Shown piece after piece: positions 60,977 to 64,000 of a stretch of DNA of 64,000 nt. The stretch comes from CALLPQ01 sp038531745. GTDB lineage: Bacteria > Pseudomonadota > Alphaproteobacteria > Caulobacterales > Parvularculaceae. The notes beneath the pieces are model-generated. The model made no database searches and was not told the origin of the DNA. It saw only the letters and a program-made list of their open reading frames with translations. Numbering within the stretch: position 1 is the first letter of the stretch; each line of letters begins with the position of its first letter. The stretch lies in assembly GCA_038531745.1 (NCBI GenBank), contig JBCBBJ010000006.1, positions 124,001 to 188,000 of the forward strand. The letters run 5' to 3'. Made by a program: the position numbers and the translations under genes.

Positions 60977-61714
60977 TTAAATCATCGCCATACCGCCATT
61001 CACATGCACCGTCTGACCCGTCACATAGGCGCCGGCGTCGCTGGCAATATAGACGGCCGCCGCCGCGATATCATCGGGTGTACCCATTTTGCCGGCGGGA
61101 ATTTTTGTGAAGATCGCCGCTTTCTGATCGTCAGTGAGGGCATCGGTCATGGCGGTTTCGATAAACCCTGGCGCGATGCAATTGACGGTCACGTTACGGC
61201 TTGCCACTTCCTGCGCCAATGATTTTGAAAAGCCGATCATTCCGGCTTTGGAGGCGGCGTAATTTGCCTGGCCCGCATTGCCGGTCACACCAACAACCGA
61301 TGTGATACCGATGATGCGGCCATGGCGTTGTTTCGTCATCCCCCGCAGGGACGCCCGCGCGAGCCGGTAATAGGCGGTAAGATTGATTTTGATCACCTCG
61401 TCCCAGGCATCGGGCTTGAGCATGAGGAGGAGCGTATCGCGGGTCACCCCGGCGTTGGCCACCAGAATATCGAGACCGCCCATGGCGGCGCTTGCCGTCT
61501 TGGGCAACTCATCAACCGCGTCGAGGTCCGATAAATTGCACGGCGCCACATGCACCCGCTCGCCCAATTCTTGCGCCAGCGCCTGCAATTTCTCCTCGCG
61601 GGTGCCCGACAAGGTGACCGTCGCCCCCTGGCCGTGGAGCTGCGTTGCAATGGCCCCGCCAATACCGCCCGTGGCGCCGGTGACCAGGGCGCGTTTACCC
61701 TCAAGATCGAACAT
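60977..61714 (-). CDS. fabG: 3-oxoacyl-[ACP] reductase
   Basis: 245 aa with AAGGA eight bases before the ATG. Short-chain dehydrogenase fold: ALVTGATGGIGGAIATQL (NADPH-binding TGxxxGIG), LVANAGVTRDTLLLML, GRIIGITSVVGVTGNAGQANYAASKAGMIGFSK (Ser-Tyr-Lys triad), NCIAPGFIETAMTDAL and the FabG ending GQTVHVNGGMAMI. It reduces beta-ketoacyl-ACP in chain elongation. It follows fabD by 48 bases. Confidence 0.96.
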   Translation of the reverse strand: MFDLEGKRALVTGATGGIGGAIATQLHGQGATVTLSGTREEKLQALAQELGERVHVAPCNLSDLDAVDELPKTASAAMGGLDILVANAGVTRDTLLLMLKPDAWDEVIKINLTAYYRLARASLRGMTKQRHGRIIGITSVVGVTGNAGQANYAASKAGMIGFSKSLAQEVASRNVTVNCIAPGFIETAMTDALTDDQKAAIFTKIPAGKMGTPDDIAAAAVYIASDAGAYVTGQTVHVNGGMAMI

Positions 61715-61762
61715 GCATGATCCTTTTCTTTGTTCTAGCGCACGTGCGTGCGCCTTTCCTGT

Positions 61763-62689
61763 TTAAGCCAGCGCTTCGAGGTCTTCCGGGCTCGCCGCGG
61801 ACCGGGCACCAGCCTCTTTCTCGATCCGGCGGATCAAGCCGCTGAGTACTTTGCCAGCACCCAGTTCAACAAAATCGGTAACCCCGTCATTGACCATGGC
61901 CTGGACACTTTGTGTCCAGCGTACCCGGCCCGTCACCTGTTTCACCAATAAATCGCGGATTGCGATGGGATCGCTCACGGCTTCCGCCGTGACATTTGCC
62001 ACCAGGGGCACCGCCGGTTCTTGAATGTCAGCGTCAGCCAGCGCCTCGGCCATGCGGTCGGCGGCCGGTTGCATGAGGGAAGAATGGAACGGCGCAGAGA
62101 CGGGAAGTTTTTTGGCGAGCTTGATACCAAGGCTCTTGGCGTTCGCACAAATAGCCTCAATCCGCGCAAGGTCGCCGGAAATGACAACCTGGCCGGGTGC
62201 ATTATCGTTGGCGATCTCGCACACCCCCTCACCGGCAGTGTGCGCAATCGCGGCCTCGGCCCCCGCGATATCAACACCAATGAGCGCGGCCATGGCACCA
62301 ACGCCGACGGGCACCGCCAACTGCATGGCTTCGCCACGAACCCGCAACAGCCGCGCCGTATCGCTCAAGGAAAGGCTACCCGCCGCGCATAGTGCCGAAT
62401 ATTCGCCAAGCGAGTGACCGGCCACACAGCGCGCATCAGCAATCTTCAGGCCGATTTCATTCTCCAGAACTTGCACCACGGCGATGGACATGGCCATCAA
62501 GGCCGGTTGTGTGTTGGTGGTCAGGGTCAATGCCTCAGCCGGACCGTCAAAAATGGTTGTCGATAATTTTTCGTGGAGGGCCTCGTCAACCTCCTCAAAA
62601 ACCTCGCGCGCCACCGAAAACGCCTCATAAAGATCGCGGCCCATGCCCACGGCCTGGCTACCTTGTCCGGGAAAAATGTATGCGCGCAT
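61763..62689 (-). CDS. fabD: Malonyl-CoA:ACP transacylase
   Basis: 308 aa from the ATG at 62689 (MRAYIFPGQGSQAVGMG), with AGGG seven bases upstream. VAGHSLGEYSALCAAGSLS holds the active Ser in GHSLG. VSAPFHSSLMQPAADRM contains the catalytic His. FVELGAGKVLSGLIRRI closes the family pattern. It loads malonyl groups onto ACP for all chain extension. It is the first gene of the minus-strand fab block, divergent from rpsF across about 305 bases. Confidence 0.96.
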   Translation of the reverse strand: MRAYIFPGQGSQAVGMGRDLYEAFSVAREVFEEVDEALHEKLSTTIFDGPAEALTLTTNTQPALMAMSIAVVQVLENEIGLKIADARCVAGHSLGEYSALCAAGSLSLSDTARLLRVRGEAMQLAVPVGVGAMAALIGVDIAGAEAAIAHTAGEGVCEIANDNAPGQVVISGDLARIEAICANAKSLGIKLAKKLPVSAPFHSSLMQPAADRMAEALADADIQEPAVPLVANVTAEAVSDPIAIRDLLVKQVTGRVRWTQSVQAMVNDGVTDFVELGAGKVLSGLIRRIEKEAGARSAASPEDLEALA

Positions 62690-62811
62690 GGGAGGCCCTG
62701 TTTCTGCTTTGGCGATGTGAGCGCCCGGCTTACCCACCACTCCACCGAATGGCAATTGCTTGTCCGTCTGGATTCAGAGGAGGCGCGCGCAAAATCCACC
62801 CACACTGGATG

Positions 62812-62840
62812 TTGCATTTACAACAGGTGCCCGCTATCAC
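62812..62840 (+). promoter_or_regulatory. rpsF: Candidate promoter of the rpsF-rpsR-rplI operon
   Basis: TTGCAT (62812-62817) and TATCAC (62835-62840) are spaced 17 bases and point toward rpsF, leaving a leader of roughly 145 bases. The rest of the fabD-rpsF gap (62690-62994) shows no gene. Confidence 0.4.
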
Positions 62841-62994
62841 CCTCGCTTCACGAACGATGGTCGGTGGCGACTGCCTCGTCTTTTTGGCAGCAGTCCGCGC
62901 GGGATGGTCCCGCCGCTCACCGAACCGCAGGTCAGAACGGGCCCCAGCCGCCCGCACGCTGATCTCCATCGTCCAAACAGGAGCTGGCACCATT

Positions 62995-63393
62995 ATGCCA
63001 TTATATGAGCACGTCTTCATTGCGCGTCAGGACATTTCCCCTGCGCAAATGGAAGCCCTTACCGAAACCCTATCCGAAATTGTCACCAGCAATGGCGGCA
63101 AAATTGCCAAGACCGAATATTGGGGCTTGCGCAACTTACAGTACAAAATCCGCAAGAATCGCAAGGGCCACTATGGCCTGTTGAACATTGATGGGCCCGC
63201 CGAGGCCATCCACGAGTTGGAACGCCAGGAACGCATCAATGAAGATATCATCCGTATCTTGACCATCCGCGTTGAAGAACACGACACCGAACAATCCCCC
63301 ATCATGAGCCGAGGTGGCCGCGACCGGGGCGGTCGTGGTGATCGCGATCGTGGTGATCGGGGCGACCGTGGTGATCGCGGCAGTCGTAATTAG
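62995..63393 (+). CDS. rpsF: 30S ribosomal protein bS6
   Basis: 132 aa from the ATG at 62995; a longer in-frame extension runs back over fabD and is not used. AGGAG lies 12 bases upstream. PLYEHVFIARQDISPAQMEAL, YWGLRNLQYKIRKNRKGHYGLLNIDG and INEDIIRILTIRVEEHD are S6 sequence. The C-terminal 27 residues are Arg/Gly/Asp repeats (RGDRDRGDRGDRGDRG). Alphaproteobacterial S6 often carries a charged tail. It binds 16S rRNA with S18. Confidence 0.95.
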   Translation: MPLYEHVFIARQDISPAQMEALTETLSEIVTSNGGKIAKTEYWGLRNLQYKIRKNRKGHYGLLNIDGPAEAIHELERQERINEDIIRILTIRVEEHDTEQSPIMSRGGRDRGGRGDRDRGDRGDRGDRGSRN

Positions 63394-63419
63394 CCGAAAG
63401 AAAAAGAAGGAACAAACCA

Positions 63420-63644
63420 ATGGCAAAACCCTTTTTCCGTCGGCGCAAGACCTGCCCGTTCTCCGGCGATAATGCACCGAAAATCGATTACAAAGACGTC
63501 CGGCTTTTGCAGCGCTATGTGTCTGAGCGCGGTAAAATCGTGCCCTCGCGCATTTCGGCCGTTTCCAACAAAAAACAACGTGAGCTTGCGCGCGCCATCA
63601 AACGCGCGCGTATCCTCGCGCTTCTGCCATATGTGGGAGAATAA
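63420..63644 (+). CDS. rpsR: 30S ribosomal protein bS18
   Basis: 74 aa. FFRRRKTCPFSGDNAPKIDYKDVRLLQRYVSERGKIVPSRI and KKQRELARAIKRARILALLPY match S18 throughout. It pairs with S6 in the platform of the small subunit. It begins 26 bases after rpsF and ends 5 bases before rplI. Confidence 0.97.
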   Translation: MAKPFFRRRKTCPFSGDNAPKIDYKDVRLLQRYVSERGKIVPSRISAVSNKKQRELARAIKRARILALLPYVGE

Positions 63645-63649
63645 GCACC

Positions 63650-64000
63650 ATGGAACTCATTCTACTGGAACGCGTGGAAAATCTTGGCCAGATCGGTGAC
63701 GTTGTCACCGTAAAGCCGGGCTTTGCCCGCAATTATCTGTTGCCGCAGAAAAAAGCCCTGCGCGCCAATGAAGCCAACAAGAAAGTCTTTGAGGCGCAGC
63801 GCGCCGACCTCGAGGCGCGTAATTTGGAGCGCAAAAAAGACGCCGAAGCAGTGGCCACCAAAGTGGATGGCAGCAGCTTTGTGGTGATCCGGCAGGCATC
63901 TGCCATGGGCCTCCTCTACGGGTCGGTTTCAACCCGCGATATTGCAGAGGCGGCAACCAGCGACGGTGTAGCCATTGACCGCAACCAGGTGCGTCTCGAC
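63650..64000 (+). CDS. rplI: 50S ribosomal protein bL9, 3' end outside window
   Basis: The first 117 codons are present; the gene runs off the right edge. MELILLERVENLGQIGDVVTVKPGFARNYLLPQKKAL is the L9 N-terminal domain, followed by the long connecting helix (NLERKKDAEAVATKV) and the start of the C-terminal domain (LLYGSVSTRDIAEAA). It is the third gene of the rpsF-rpsR-rplI operon. Confidence 0.97.
   Translation, partial: MELILLERVENLGQIGDVVTVKPGFARNYLLPQKKALRANEANKKVFEAQRADLEARNLERKKDAEAVATKVDGSSFVVIRQASAMGLLYGSVSTRDIAEAATSDGVAIDRNQVRLD

Noticed and set aside
62392..62994. Upstream in-frame extension of rpsF
   Set aside because: It would overlap fabD on the other strand and has no S6 similarity; the ATG at 62995 starts the S6 domain exactly.
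1..64000. tRNA genes, CRISPR arrays, integrases or complete insertion sequences
   Set aside because: Looked for T-loop-like sequences, regularly spaced repeats and transposase motifs; none was found by reading. A tRNAscan or ISfinder search could still reveal fragments.

Overview
The window is a gene-dense piece of an alphaproteobacterial chromosome. The evidence is gene order: fabD-fabG-acpP-fabF-mltG-yicC-gmk diverging from rpsF-rpsR-rplI, and scpA-scpB-tatA-tatB-tatC-serS-surE-nlpD, both typical of Alphaproteobacteria. The TonB receptor, PleD/PopA-type signalling protein and type I-secreted RTX proteins would suit Caulobacterales/Parvularculales/Sphingomonadales-like groups, but I cannot place it more precisely. 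I found no tRNA, rRNA, CRISPR array, complete insertion sequence or prophage.

Layout. 1-3.4 kb: a peptidoglycan-peptidase-like gene with two M15 domains, cut by the left edge, then a PopA-like signalling protein with a degenerate GGDEF domain. 3.4-8.4 kb: HerA-like ATPase, an atypical histidine kinase and a cation/proton antiporter with an RCK domain. 8.5-11.8 kb: a methylcitrate (propionate) operon, prpB-ABM monooxygenase-prpC-enoyl-CoA hydratase. 12-16 kb: a GabT-type aminotransferase, a YaiI protein, a small membrane protein and an ALDH7-type semialdehyde dehydrogenase, possibly lysine/5-aminovalerate catabolism. 16-24.3 kb: nlpD, surE, serS, tatCBA, scpBA (division, translation, Tat export, chromosome condensation). 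24.5-29 kb: greA, rplY, pth, ychF and an MscS channel. 29-36 kb: SPOR lipoprotein, orphan PAS membrane sensor, aspartate aminotransferase, dps, a REP pair, a hydrolase and two secreted orphans. 36.5-49 kb: an SGNH esterase-RTX fusion, ettA, small genes including a methyltransferase gene with an in-frame TGA, msrC, FAH hydrolase, transaldolase, purB and a Spondin_N-RTX protein.

49-64 kb is the fatty-acid/cell-wall block on the minus strand (fabD, fabG, acpP, fabF, mltG, yicC, gmk), followed on the plus strand by rpsF, rpsR and rplI. The ancestral order is kept but broken twice: a three-gene set (TupA-like ATP-grasp plus two paralogous polytopic membrane proteins) lies between fabG and acpP, and a TonB-dependent receptor plus a GNAT gene lie between fabF and mltG.

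The strongest leads are (i) that three-gene envelope cassette; (ii) a ~145-bp palindromic dispersed element present twice, each time between convergent genes; (iii) the PopA-like protein that has lost GGDEF but keeps an RxxD c-di-GMP inhibitory-site motif at the right spacing; (iv) the methyltransferase whose N-terminal zinc knuckle is cut off by an in-frame TGA; and (v) two RTX proteins with different effector heads and no secretion apparatus nearby.
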